From the NCBI RefSeq assembly GCF_018343515.1, contig NZ_JAGYPD010000005.1, positions 140,908-204,907 on the forward strand: a DNA stretch of 64,000 nucleotides. Direction: 5' to 3'. Below the pieces are notes generated by a model. That model was not told the DNA's origin and made no database searches. It saw only the letters and a program-made list of their open reading frames with translations. Shown here one piece after another: positions 16,643 through 25,139 of this stretch. Every line of letters starts with the position of its first letter. Position 1 is the first letter of the stretch. Made by a program: the position numbers and the translations under genes. The DNA comes from Bacillus sp. FJAT-50079 (GTDB lineage: Bacteria > Bacillota > Bacilli > Bacillales > Bacillaceae_C).

Positions 16643-18355
16643 CTATACTCGAACGAGCAATGATTTTTCTACTTCCTTCGCTTTCAACTCACGTCGTAAA
16701 ATCTTTCCGCTTATTTTGGTTTTTGGCAACTCATCAACGACTTCAATTTCACGTGGAGCTGCATGCGCCGCCAGGCCTTCTCGAACGAAGAATCGAATTT
16801 CTTCAAGTAAATACTTATTGTTATCAAAGCCTTTGTTTAAAACAATAAAGGCTTTCACGATCTCTCCGCGAATCGGATCAGGCTTGCCAATCACACCTGC
16901 CTCGGCAACCGCTGGATGCTCAAGTAGCTTGCTTTCCACTTCGAAGGGACCAATACGCTCGCCAGAAGAATTAATCATGTCATCACTGCGCCCTTGGAAA
17001 AAGATATAACCATCCTCATCCTTTGTTGCTAAATCCCCAGCTAAATACCAGTTTCCCCCATATGGGAAATAAGATGCATATTTCTCTTTGTCTTTCCACA
17101 CTTCCTTCATGATCGCTGGCCACGGACCTTTAATTGCTAAATGACCGACTTCACCAGCTGGCAATGGCTGTCCTTCTTCATCCAATATTGCTGTCTCAAT
17201 ATTCGGTAGTGGCTTACCCATTGAACCTGGTTTGATTGCTTCTGTTGGCAAATTAACAATTAATTGCGCACCTGTTTCCGTCATCCACCACGTATCATGA
17301 ATACGTAATTGTAAGTTTTCTACACCCCAATAAATCACTTCCGGATTTAACGGTTCGCCAACACTTAAAATATGACGCAATGACTGTAAATCATATTGCT
17401 CAAGAAGTTCGTTTCCTTGAGCCATTAACATCCGAAACGCAGTTGGCGCACTATACCATACGGATACACCCGTTTTTTCAATCGTTTCATACCAGCTTTC
17501 CGCTTGGAATCTTCCACCATGTAGAACAATTGTTGCCCGATTAAGCAGTGGGGCGAAAATGCCATACACACAGCCTGTTACCCAGCCTGGATGTGCTGTG
17601 CACCAATATACATCATCCTCTTTTATATCAAGCACCCAACGGCCAGTAATGTATTGCTGAATCATGGCGCGATGAGCATGAATAATTCCTTTTGGCTTCC
17701 CTGTCGAGCCGCTCGTATAGTGGATATTTAATCCATCGTCAAGTTCGACCCATTCAATGATTTCATCGTTCACATTCGTTGTTTTCAGTTCGCTTGGAAT
17801 CGAGATTGCCTGGGAAATGCTCGGTTGTTCATCTGTAAGAAAAATCGTCGTCAAACTTGGTAAATCTTCGAGTGGTACTCGCTGTAAATATTCTTCATTC
17901 GTAATGATGTATTTCCCTTCACAATCTGATACACGATCACGGATTGCATCCTCCATAAATGCTTCGAAAAGCGGACCGACAATCGCGCCAAGCTTAATCG
18001 CCGCAAGAATCGCAATATGGCATTCTGGATGCTTCGGTAAAAAGACGAATAAAAAATCTCCCTTTTTCACTCCATGCTTTTTCAAAACACGTGCCCATTG
18101 ATCAGTCTTATCTTTTAATTGGCTATATGAAATTTTCCATTCCGTTTCTCCTTCGACATAATGAAGCGCAGTTTTTTGACCATAACCTTGATCAACATGG
18201 CGGTCTACACATTCATACGCCATATTAACTTTACCTGTCTGATACCAGCTAAATGTTTTTTCGACTTCTTCCCAAGCAAATGAGGTTTTTCCAGAAAGAT
18301 CTGTTTGCACATTATGCACTCCTGGGATCGGTTGGATGATTTGTTGTCTCGTCAT
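16643..18355 (-). CDS. Acetyl-CoA synthetase-like acyl-CoA ligase (AcsA type)
   Basis: A 570-aa adenylate-forming ligase close to B. subtilis AcsA (572 aa). The P-loop-like motif YTSGSTGKPKG lies near 212, the substrate-pocket segment DTWWMTETG near 333, and the hinge and C-terminal catalytic motif LPKTKISGKILRR near 545. The WWMTET segment matches acetate-specific AcsA proteins, so acetate or another short acyl acid is likely. LPKTKISGKI has one extra residue compared with the usual LPKTRSGKI. It overlaps the transporter ATPase stop by 4 nt (ATGA) with its own AAAGGAG, so it is the last gene of the SAM-riboswitch operon. That is an unusual setting for an AcsA paralogue. Confidence 0.88.
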   Translation of the reverse strand: MTRQQIIQPIPGVHNVQTDLSGKTSFAWEEVEKTFSWYQTGKVNMAYECVDRHVDQGYGQKTALHYVEGETEWKISYSQLKDKTDQWARVLKKHGVKKGDFLFVFLPKHPECHIAILAAIKLGAIVGPLFEAFMEDAIRDRVSDCEGKYIITNEEYLQRVPLEDLPSLTTIFLTDEQPSISQAISIPSELKTTNVNDEIIEWVELDDGLNIHYTSGSTGKPKGIIHAHRAMIQQYITGRWVLDIKEDDVYWCTAHPGWVTGCVYGIFAPLLNRATIVLHGGRFQAESWYETIEKTGVSVWYSAPTAFRMLMAQGNELLEQYDLQSLRHILSVGEPLNPEVIYWGVENLQLRIHDTWWMTETGAQLIVNLPTEAIKPGSMGKPLPNIETAILDEEGQPLPAGEVGHLAIKGPWPAIMKEVWKDKEKYASYFPYGGNWYLAGDLATKDEDGYIFFQGRSDDMINSSGERIGPFEVESKLLEHPAVAEAGVIGKPDPIRGEIVKAFIVLNKGFDNNKYLLEEIRFFVREGLAAHAAPREIEVVDELPKTKISGKILRRELKAKEVEKSLLVRV

Positions 18356-19071
18356 TGTACGGTCTCCTTTGCCTTATGATTTAAATCTAATAATCGTAAA
18401 ATCTCGGATTTTTTCTCTGCAAGAGTCGCATCCCCTCGGGATCGCGGTTTCTCCAAATCTAGCTTTATTTCCGCATACAATTGTCCAGGCTGCCCTCGTA
18501 AAATAAATATGCGATCACATAAATATAAAGCTTCATCAATATCGTGAGTGACAAGCATCATCGTCGCTTGCGTCCTTTTCCAAATCGATAGCAATAAATC
18601 TTGAAGCTGCATTTTTGTAAAAGCATCAAGCGCACTGAACGGTTCATCTAAAAGCAACACATCTGGCTCGGTAATGAGGGAGCGAGCAATTGCCGTTCGC
18701 TGTGCCATCCCACCTGATAAATCTTTTGGAAAATGTTTTTCAAATCCTTCGAGGCCAACAAGCTCTAGCAATTCCTTCGCTCTTTCACTGTTCTTTTCTC
18801 CCTTCACTCCAAAGGAAACATTATCTTGAACGGAAAGCCATGGCATTAATCGCGGCTCTTGAAACATCATCCCTACTTTGCCATTTTCTAATGTGAAACT
18901 GCCATCGTACCCATCATCAAGGCCAGAGAGTACTCGCAGTAAAGTACTTTTCCCACAACCACTTGTGCCTAATATCCCGATGATTTCTCCTTGCTTGATT
19001 GTAAAACTAATGTTTTCGAATCCAGCCTTTCCACCATTAAAGGTGCGGCTTATGTTTTTTGCTGCAAGCAC
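18352..19071 (-). CDS. NitT/TauT-family ABC transporter ATPase (SsuB-like)
   Basis: A 239-aa ATPase with Walker A GTSGCGKST (about 34-42), signature LSGGMAQR (about 122), Walker B VLLLDEP (about 145) and the switch His in VTHD. The short Q-loop context (MMFQEPRLMPWLSVQDN) is typical of SsuB/TauB. The start is GTG, 8 nt after AAGGAGG. It energises the permease and binding protein encoded just upstream. The cargo is likely a sulfur compound because the operon is under a SAM-I riboswitch. Confidence 0.92.
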   Translation of the reverse strand: MLAAKNISRTFNGGKAGFENISFTIKQGEIIGILGTSGCGKSTLLRVLSGLDDGYDGSFTLENGKVGMMFQEPRLMPWLSVQDNVSFGVKGEKNSERAKELLELVGLEGFEKHFPKDLSGGMAQRTAIARSLITEPDVLLLDEPFSALDAFTKMQLQDLLLSIWKRTQATMMLVTHDIDEALYLCDRIFILRGQPGQLYAEIKLDLEKPRSRGDATLAEKKSEILRLLDLNHKAKETVQ

Positions 19072-19084
19072 ACTCGAAACCTCC

Positions 19085-19939
19085 TTATCTATGATTTGCT
19101 AGACGATCTTGCCAACGCAACGAACGTTCTTCTATATATTTAAGCAATGAATCGGTCACTTTTCCGATGACCGCAAATAAAAAGATACTTGCAATAATGA
19201 GCTCCGGTGAATACGTATTTTGTCCGACAATCAGCAAATAACCAAGTCCTTGACTTGCGCCCATAATTTCCGCTGCCACAACGAACATCCATCCCAACCC
19301 TAATCCGCTGCGCAAACCAACAAGAAAGGATGGCAAGGAAGCGGGAAGAATGATTTTTCGAAGCGTCTCCGTTGAACTGAAGCCATAAATCTTACCGACT
19401 TCAATGAGCTTGCGATCGACTCCTTGGATACCAGAAACGATGTTTAAATAAACGGGAAAGAACACCCCAACCGCAATTAATGTTACCTTTGACGATTCAC
19501 CAATGCCCATCCAAAGAATGAAAAGCGGTACCCATGCAAGCGAAGGAATCGCACGAAAGGCTTGAATAAGTGGGTCCATTAATTTTTCTAAAAACCTTGA
19601 ATATCCGACGAGCGATCCAAGGATAACCGCCGTGATCGTTCCTAATAAGAAGCCAAGTGCAACCCGATATAATGTTGTCCCAACATGTCCAAACAATGTT
19701 CCCGCGCTGCCCATTTCGATGATTTCGCGAATAATCATCGTTGGTGCAGGTAGTAGATGCGCCTCAATCACTCCAAGTCTTGCAAACACTTCCCAAACGG
19801 TTAATAAGATAAATGGAATGATGCTTCCGATGATCCATCTTTCATTGCTTTTATAAATCGATGTTCCAGTGAAGGAGGCTTTTTTCTCCTTCTTCACTGG
19901 AACATGAACCGCTTCACCTCTACTGCTCAACCGTGCCAC
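19085..19939 (-). CDS. NitT/TauT-family ABC transporter permease (SsuC-like)
   Basis: A 284-aa permease with about six membrane helices. The ATPase contact loop lies near residue 205-220 (IYGFSSTETLRKIILPASLPS), and SLAWVPLFILWMGIGE is the conserved TauC/SsuC segment. A basic 35-residue N-terminal cytoplasmic tail precedes the first helix. It is 8 nt after the binding-protein gene and 13 nt before the ATPase gene. Confidence 0.92.
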   Translation of the reverse strand: MARLSSRGEAVHVPVKKEKKASFTGTSIYKSNERWIIGSIIPFILLTVWEVFARLGVIEAHLLPAPTMIIREIIEMGSAGTLFGHVGTTLYRVALGFLLGTITAVILGSLVGYSRFLEKLMDPLIQAFRAIPSLAWVPLFILWMGIGESSKVTLIAVGVFFPVYLNIVSGIQGVDRKLIEVGKIYGFSSTETLRKIILPASLPSFLVGLRSGLGLGWMFVVAAEIMGASQGLGYLLIVGQNTYSPELIIASIFLFAVIGKVTDSLLKYIEERSLRWQDRLANHR

Positions 19940-19947
19940 TTCCTTTC

Positions 19948-20913
19948 TTAATCATTAAAAAAATCCGGATTGATTAAATCGTCGACCAATTGGTTCACAT
20001 CGATTTTCTCATCAATGATTCCCTCTGCTTGCAACGTTTCACCCGCTGCTAAAATTGATTCTCTTTGGGCATCACCTGGTTCCGATGTGGAAAAATCATT
20101 GCGCTCAAGCTGTAATTTTGCAACCGCCAAATCAATTTGTGCTTCTTTTGCTAAAATTTCAGCTGTTTCCTCAGGGTGCTCGAGCGCCCATTGACGAGCT
20201 TCTTCATACACTTGAATGACCTTTTTCACATATTCTGGATATTTTTCCGCAAACTCTTTACGCACATTTAATGTTCCATATGTGTTGAAGTCAGGATTTC
20301 TGAAAAAGAGCTGGGTTCCTGCATCATTTTCAACTTTTGCCATATGTGGATCGAGTCCTGCCCATGCATCTACTTCCCCGGAAAGCAACGCAGCCGCGCC
20401 ATCCCCATGTTGTAAATTAATGATTTCTACATCGTTAGCAGCAACGCCCTTCGCATCAAGTGCACGCAGTAAGAAAATATATGGATCTGTTCCAAGTGTG
20501 GCTGCCACCTTTTTCCCTTTTAACTGCTCAACAGATGTAATCGTATCGTCCTTTGCAACGAGAGCCGTCCATTCTGGCTTCGAATAAATATAAACCGTTT
20601 CAATTGGAGAGTTTTTTGCTTTCGCCATTAATGCCGCTGCACCAGCCGTCGATCCGAAATCAACGCTTTTTGAATTTAAAAACTCCAACGCTTTATTACT
20701 TCCTTGACTTAAAACGAATTCGACTTCAATTCCTTCTTCCTCAAACACCGCTTCCGCAAAGCCTTTTTCTTTTAACACTAAGCTTGTCGGTGAATAATGC
20801 GCATAATCCAAAACAATTTTCTTCGGTTTTCCTGAATCAGCACTTGCTGAGCATCCCGCTAATCCGATTACTGCCGTGATAATGAACAATGTTTTTATTA
20901 ACCATGATTTCAT
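19948..20913 (-). CDS. NitT/TauT-family substrate-binding lipoprotein (SsuA-like)
   Basis: A 321-aa extracellular binding protein with a lipoprotein signal (MKSWLIKTLF..., lipobox LAGC, Cys about 22). The mature part has the SsuA/TauA/ThiY fold pattern (SQGSNKALEFL, VDFGSTAGAAALMAKA, AATLGTDPYIFLLRAL). The ATG at 20913 has AGGGGG 7 nt upstream; longer starts at 20934 and 20979 are less likely. It is the first gene after the SAM-I riboswitch. Candidate ligands are sulfonates, methionine relatives or a thiamine-type precursor; the riboswitch favours a methionine or SAM-related sulfur compound. Confidence 0.9.
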   Translation of the reverse strand: MKSWLIKTLFIITAVIGLAGCSASADSGKPKKIVLDYAHYSPTSLVLKEKGFAEAVFEEEGIEVEFVLSQGSNKALEFLNSKSVDFGSTAGAAALMAKAKNSPIETVYIYSKPEWTALVAKDDTITSVEQLKGKKVAATLGTDPYIFLLRALDAKGVAANDVEIINLQHGDGAAALLSGEVDAWAGLDPHMAKVENDAGTQLFFRNPDFNTYGTLNVRKEFAEKYPEYVKKVIQVYEEARQWALEHPEETAEILAKEAQIDLAVAKLQLERNDFSTSEPGDAQRESILAAGETLQAEGIIDEKIDVNQLVDDLINPDFFND

Positions 20914-20984
20914 TTTAATTCCCCCTAATTTCATGTAATTACTTGGTTTAATAATTAAAAATGTTTCCGATTTTCTCATTTAGA

Positions 20985-21150
20985 ACAAGAAAAAACCCTC
21001 TTCTATAAGAAGAGGGCGTATATGTCCGGTTCCTCCTCTTATCTTCCAGATCATTGATCTGTAGGATGTAGCACCTTCTCAAACATAAATGTTTGCAGGT
21101 TGCCGGGCTTCATCGGGCCTATTCCCTCCGCCACTCTCGATAAGAGTTAT
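20985..21150 (-). promoter_or_regulatory. SAM-I (S-box) riboswitch with terminator
   Basis: On the minus strand the S-box core is clear: CTCTTATCGAGAG, TGGCGGAGGGA, a GGCCC segment, then GATGAAGCCCGGCAACC, and a closing P1 arm GATAAGAG (21043-21036) pairing with CTCTTATC (21147-21140). A terminator hairpin (CCCTCTTCTTATAGAAGAGGG, 21017-20996) with a U-run follows. When SAM is abundant the terminator forms and the NitT/TauT importer plus AcsA-like operon is switched off. Confidence 0.96.
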
Positions 21151-21182
21151 AATTGAATTGTCATGTTTTACCTATGAACTGA

Positions 21183-21211
21183 AGTATATACGATCAAATT
21201 TAATCTGTCAA
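21183..21211 (-). promoter_or_regulatory. Promoter of the SAM-riboswitch operon
   Basis: TTGACA (21211-21206), a 17-nt spacer and TATACT (21188-21183), placing the transcript start about 25 nt before the S-box aptamer. Confidence 0.9.
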
Positions 21212-21235
21212 ACCAAATTTTTAAAATTATTAAAC

Positions 21236-22381
21236 TTACAAAAATGCTTTATCAATCGCAGTATTTAGCTGATTGACGATATCATGCTGATTTTCAATAC
21301 CAATTGAAAGGCGAACAACGCGATCGTTGAGCCCTAATTTTTCCTGCGTTTCCGGCGGCAAATTACGATGCGATGTTCCTAGTGGATACGAAACCGTCGT
21401 CTCCACCCCACCTAATGAAGGGACAATTTTTACCCAACCAAGAGACGCAAAGAACGCTCGAATATTACAATTAGGCGCAAGCTCAATCGTTACAACCGCA
21501 CCTTTACCTTCAGCTGACACTTGTTCTGGATAGTATACTTTGGATACTCGTTCATTGTCTTTCAATGCATGAGCAACGAATTCCGCGTTTTGCGCTTGCT
21601 TTTCCATGCGTAAGCTTAATGTCTTAATCCCTCTACAAGTAAGCCATGCTTCAAATGGACTTAAATTTCCGCCTAAGCTAATGACCTTTTGCTGAGCCTT
21701 TTGAACGAGTGCCTTGCTTCCAACAATGATTCCAGCCGACACATCGCTATGTCCGCCAATATATTTTGTCGCACTATGCACAACAAGGTCTACCCCTTGC
21801 TCGTATGGTCGTAATAAATATGGTGTTGCGAATGTATTATCAACCATCGTTACGAGATTAAATTCTTTCCCAAGCTTTACGAGGGTCGATAGATTTTCCA
21901 CCCGTAAAAATGGATTTGTTATACTTTCCGTATATAAAAGCTTTGTATTTGGTTTAATTGCCGCGCGAATTTCGTCCTTATTGGCAAACGAGGCGAATGT
22001 CACATCAATGCCAAAATTTCGCAATTCCACGTCAAGTAAATGATAGGTCCCACCATATAAATCATCACATGCAACAAGATGATCTCCACTTTTGGCAACC
22101 GCAAGAATTCCCGCCATTATCGCAGACATTCCTGAAGAAGACGCCACACCTGCCTCTGCACCTTCCAAAGCCGCAATAGCCGCACCGAGTTCATCTGTAT
22201 TTGGATTTCCATATCGCGAATATAAATAAGGTGTTTCACCCGCAAAATGCCCTTCAAGCTCATCAAGATTTTTAAACGAAAATGAGGACGTTTGATAAAT
22301 CGGCGAAGCCTTCGCCGTAAAATTGTTTGTTTGCTTTCGAGATTGATGCACTACTTTTGTATCAAAAAAAACGTCACTCAT
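21236..22381 (-). CDS. Trans-sulfuration PLP enzyme (cystathionine/methionine gamma-lyase family)
   Basis: A 381-aa Cys/Met-metabolism PLP enzyme. YSRYGNPNTDELGAAIAALE (about 55-75) contributes phosphate-binding residues, SSSGMSAI and DDLYGGTYH follow, and the PLP lysine is in HSATKYIGGHSDVSAG (about 195). The family includes cystathionine gamma-synthase, cystathionine gamma-lyase, O-acetylhomoserine sulfhydrylase and methionine gamma-lyase; sequence reading alone does not separate them. ATG at 22381 follows AGGAG by 11 nt; an in-frame upstream extension lacks an RBS. It has its own strong promoter, and the next transcript (SAM-riboswitch operon) starts 25 nt past its stop without a terminator between them. 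This supports a sulfur amino acid role. Confidence 0.9.
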   Translation of the reverse strand: MSDVFFDTKVVHQSRKQTNNFTAKASPIYQTSSFSFKNLDELEGHFAGETPYLYSRYGNPNTDELGAAIAALEGAEAGVASSSGMSAIMAGILAVAKSGDHLVACDDLYGGTYHLLDVELRNFGIDVTFASFANKDEIRAAIKPNTKLLYTESITNPFLRVENLSTLVKLGKEFNLVTMVDNTFATPYLLRPYEQGVDLVVHSATKYIGGHSDVSAGIIVGSKALVQKAQQKVISLGGNLSPFEAWLTCRGIKTLSLRMEKQAQNAEFVAHALKDNERVSKVYYPEQVSAEGKGAVVTIELAPNCNIRAFFASLGWVKIVPSLGGVETTVSYPLGTSHRNLPPETQEKLGLNDRVVRLSIGIENQHDIVNQLNTAIDKAFL

Positions 22382-22410
22382 CTGTGATGTCACTCCTATG
22401 TATAAATATT

Positions 22411-22450
22411 CAATAATTGCGATTATACTCACAATTATTGAAGTTGTCAA
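22411..22450 (-). promoter_or_regulatory. Consensus promoter with flanking inverted repeat
   Basis: TTGACA (22450-22445), 17 nt, TATAAT (22427-22422): a perfect sigma-A promoter for the PLP gene. A 9-bp inverted repeat, CAATAATTG/CAATTATTG (22411-22419 and 22432-22440), brackets the -10 box, which suggests an operator for a repressor. Confidence 0.9.
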
Positions 22451-22458
22451 AAAAAAGG

Positions 22459-22505
22459 TCTTCGATAAATTCTTTGTAAAAGGGCAACCTATCGAAGAAT
22501 TTATT
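22459..22505 (+). promoter_or_regulatory. Overlapping inverted repeats before the dehydrogenase gene
   Basis: Two pairs interlock: TCTTCGATA (22459-22467) with TATCGAAGA (22490-22498), and ATAAATTCTT (22465-22474) with AAGAATTTAT (22496-22505). They could not both form in one RNA, or they could be two protein-binding half-site sets. A weak promoter (TTGTCA 22444-22449, TAAATT 22466-22471) overlaps the left side. Confidence 0.6.
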
Positions 22506-22523
22506 TCGTAAAGGAGTGCAGAC

Positions 22524-23657
22524 ATGAAAGCAGTCACCTATCAGGGGCCAAAAAAGGTTGAGGTAAAGCAGGTTGATGATCCAAAAATTCAAAAGAAAGA
22601 TGACATTATCATTCGGATTACATCCACAGCCATTTGTGGCTCGGACTTGCATCTCTATCAAGGGAATATGAAGCTGAGAGAAGATTATATTATTGGTCAT
22701 GAACCAATGGGAATCGTTGAAGAAACAGGATCTGAGGTAACGAAGGTGAAAAAAGGTGACAGAGTGATCATCCCTTTCACCGTTGCCTGTGGAAATTGTA
22801 TTTATTGTCAAAATCAGATGGAAAGTCAATGCGACCATTCGAATCCTTTTGAAGATACAGGCGGATATTTTGGCTACACGGAAATGTATGGCGATCACCC
22901 CGGTGGACAAGCGGAGTTTTTAAAAGTACCTTTTGGAAACTTCATGCCATTCCTCGTGCCGGAATCATGTGAATTAGAGGATGAATCATTGCTTTTCTTA
23001 TCAGACGTGCTCCCAACCGCTTATTGGAGTGTGGAGAATGCAGGAGTTAAAAAAGGAGACACGGTCATTGTATTAGGCTGTGGTCCAGTTGGCTTGATGA
23101 CGCAGAAATTTGCTTCATTAAAAGGAGCTGGACGGGTTATTGCTATTGATTATTTAGAATATAGGCTGCTCCAAGCAAAAAGAATGAACAAAGTGGAAAT
23201 ATATGATTTTAGTAAAATCGAAGATATTGGCCTATATTTGAGGGAAATAACGAAAGGCGGCGCAGACGTCATTATCGATTGCGCTGGAATGGACGGCAAA
23301 AAAACACCGCTTGAAAAAATGGGACAAAAACTAAAGCTTCAAGGCGGGACACTGAGTGCGATTGAAATTGCCATGAAGGCAGTAAGGAAATATGGAACCG
23401 TTCAATTAACCGGTGTCTATGGTTCGAATTATAATCTTTTTCCATTAGGTGAGTTTTTTTCTCGCAACATCACTTTAAAAATGGGACAAGCACCTGTCAT
23501 CCATTATATGCCTGAGCTTTATGAAAAAATCGTCAACGAGGAATTTGATCCCACCGAGATCATTACACATAAACTTCCACTCGATGATGCTGCACACGGC
23601 TATCAAATATTTAATGGCCGTGAAGATGATTGTATTAAGGTTGTTTTAAAGCCTTGA
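22524..23657 (+). CDS. Zinc-dependent alcohol dehydrogenase (formaldehyde dehydrogenase-like)
   Basis: A 377-aa medium-chain dehydrogenase. Catalytic zinc ligands are in AICGSDLH (Cys about 38) and GHEPMG (about 59), and the structural zinc site is the C-x2-C-x2-C-x7-C run at ACGNCIYCQNQMESQC (about 89-103). The Rossmann motif is VLGCGPVGLM (about 182-191). It resembles the class once called glutathione-independent formaldehyde dehydrogenase or threonine dehydrogenase-like. The substrate is unassigned. RBS AAAGGAG lies 8 nt before ATG. It diverges from the PLP enzyme gene. Confidence 0.9.
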   Translation: MKAVTYQGPKKVEVKQVDDPKIQKKDDIIIRITSTAICGSDLHLYQGNMKLREDYIIGHEPMGIVEETGSEVTKVKKGDRVIIPFTVACGNCIYCQNQMESQCDHSNPFEDTGGYFGYTEMYGDHPGGQAEFLKVPFGNFMPFLVPESCELEDESLLFLSDVLPTAYWSVENAGVKKGDTVIVLGCGPVGLMTQKFASLKGAGRVIAIDYLEYRLLQAKRMNKVEIYDFSKIEDIGLYLREITKGGADVIIDCAGMDGKKTPLEKMGQKLKLQGGTLSAIEIAMKAVRKYGTVQLTGVYGSNYNLFPLGEFFSRNITLKMGQAPVIHYMPELYEKIVNEEFDPTEIITHKLPLDDAAHGYQIFNGREDDCIKVVLKP

Positions 23658-23740
23658 GAAAAAAAGTGGAAGGCCTATCTAATATATATATATCCCAGGG
23701 ATCGTAACAGTATTGAAGAGAGTAGTCCTTATAAAAGGAA

Positions 23741-23776
23741 AATGTCTTTCAAAAGTGATTTGAAAGACATTTTTTA
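23741..23776 (+). terminator. Terminator after the zinc dehydrogenase
   Basis: AATGTCTTTCAAA pairs with TTTGAAAGACATT around a short loop, then TTTTT. Confidence 0.9.
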
Positions 23777-23834
23777 ATGATATACATGAAAAAGCGTCCT
23801 TCATCCATCAAATGCCAAGCTAATGATTTTCCAA

Positions 23835-24242
23835 TTATCCCCCTAGGAAAGTAGGAGGACTTACGGGCTTACCATCTAGCCCGGAGTAAAACTCCCTAAT
23901 TGAAACACTAAACGTGTTGGTTTCAGGATGATATTCATATCCTTGTATGACCCAATCATCAAATTGATTATTACCTTGATAATCAAATAGGAGCCATTCA
24001 CTATCGTTTTCATTTATTATTGCATATAATTTTTTCTCTCTCTCCTCAAGGGTGATGTTTTCAAACAATAATTGGTCCATTCTTTCTTTATCCCCTGAGG
24101 TGTGTGCTACTACAAAATCTCTTGATAAATTGCTAATAAAGGCGAAACTTTCTTTTTCTATTATTACCTACAGCGCTTTCTGTTTTAGAACACGCTGCAA
24201 CTAAAGAAAAGATACAAACAAATATTAATATTTTCTTCCCAT
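23835..24242 (-). pseudogene. Frameshifted lipoprotein gene
   Basis: The intact tail codes for 81 residues ending PPTFLGG (from 24080). Reading further upstream in that frame gives no start but continues as plausible protein (FAFISNLSRDFVVAHTSGDK). In a second frame just before it a lipoprotein signal is readable (KKILIFVCIFSLVAACSKTE, lipobox VAAC). A third frame holds the ATG at 24242 with GAGGGGA in the right place. So start, signal peptide and body lie in three frames, broken near 24238 and near 24150. Either the gene is dead or two sequencing errors are present. The body matches no family I recognise. Confidence 0.78.
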
Positions 24243-24442
24243 AGTTTCCCCTCTGCTTCACAATTATAATAATCGTGTTTGTCCCCTTGAAAATTTACAA
24301 ATTTTTCTAAATCTAAAATTATCATTTTAATATTATTATTAATTGAGACTTATGGCAATAGGATCGGGTATTTAAGCAGCATTATACGTGAAATACTCCT
24401 TGCTAAAAAACGCCTACATTTTGTGCAGATGTTGATGCCAAC

Positions 24443-24480
24443 AAAAAAGCCTATCTTAAAACATCTGTTTCAAGATAGAC
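24443..24480 (-). terminator. Terminator of the histidine operon
   Basis: GCCTATCTTAAAA (24449-24461) pairs with TTTCAAGATAGAC (24468-24480) with minor mismatch; the minus strand continues into TTTTTTG. Positions 24243-24442 show nothing else. Confidence 0.9.
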
Positions 24481-24488
24481 CCTTCCAT

Positions 24489-25139
24489 TTACCACTGTTC
24501 AATTTCTCGTCGTTCTTTTTTCGCATTGCCTTTTTTAGATGAGCGCTTGCATAGTTCTGCTTCAACTGACTCTAATGAAACGTCTTGATCTGCGAGCAAG
24601 ACAAGCAGATGATACAAAAGATCTCCACATTCATTCACGAGCTCATCTTTATCATTATTTTTAGCGGCAATAATCACTTCGCCTGCTTCTTCGATTAGCT
24701 TTTTGGCGATTTTATCGGTGCCTTTTTCAAATAAATAGCTTGTATATGATCCTTGAATCGGAGCCGTTTTCCGCTCCTCGATTTCTTCGCTAAGTGTTTG
24801 ATAAATCGACGTATTTGTTAACTCTTGCTCCTCACCTTCGACCCAATTGTAGAAACATGATTGGGCTCCTGTGTGACAAGCTGGTCCGAGCGGCTCTACT
24901 CGAATTAACAGTGAGTCGCCATCACAATCGAGTTGAATCGATTTGACGATTTGTTTATTTCCCGATGTTGCTCCTTTGTTCCAATACTCCTCGCGTGAAC
25001 GAGAATAAAACCATGTTTCTTTCGTTTCGAGCGTTTTCTCGTATGCTTTTTCATCCATATAGGCAAGCATAAGTACTTCGCCATTCCGATCATCAACAAT
25101 CACGGCAGGAACTAATCCTTTGGAAAAATCAACTTTCAC
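24489..25139 (-). CDS. hisI: Phosphoribosyl-AMP cyclohydrolase / phosphoribosyl-ATP pyrophosphatase
   Basis: A 216-aa bifunctional HisIE enzyme, steps 2 and 3 of histidine synthesis. The N-terminal HisI part (about 1-115) carries the metal ligands DCDGDSLL and the Cys pair around [10 protein letters not shown]. The C-terminal HisE part (about 120-205) has [15 protein letters not shown] and NECGDLLYH. It starts at GTG inside the end of hisF (11-nt overlap), last in the operon. Confidence 0.96.
   Translation of the reverse strand: MKVDFSKGLVPAVIVDDRNGEVLMLAYMDEKAYEKTLETKETWFYSRSREEYWNKGATSGNKQIVKSIQLDCDGDSLLIRVEPLGPACHTGAQSCFYNWVEGEEQELTNTSIYQTLSEEIEERKTAPIQGSYTSYLFEKGTDKIAKKLIEEAGEVIIAAKNNDKDELVNECGDLLYHLLVLLADQDVSLESVEAELCKRSSKKGNAKKERREIEQW

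Noticed and set aside
16643..18355. The housekeeping acsA locus
   Set aside because: acuABC and the usual acsA neighbours are absent; the gene is instead the tail of a SAM-riboswitch operon, so it is called AcsA-like only.
22410..22910. 166-aa frame opposite the zinc dehydrogenase
   Set aside because: It is antisense to a well-supported gene, overlaps two promoters and shows no family features.
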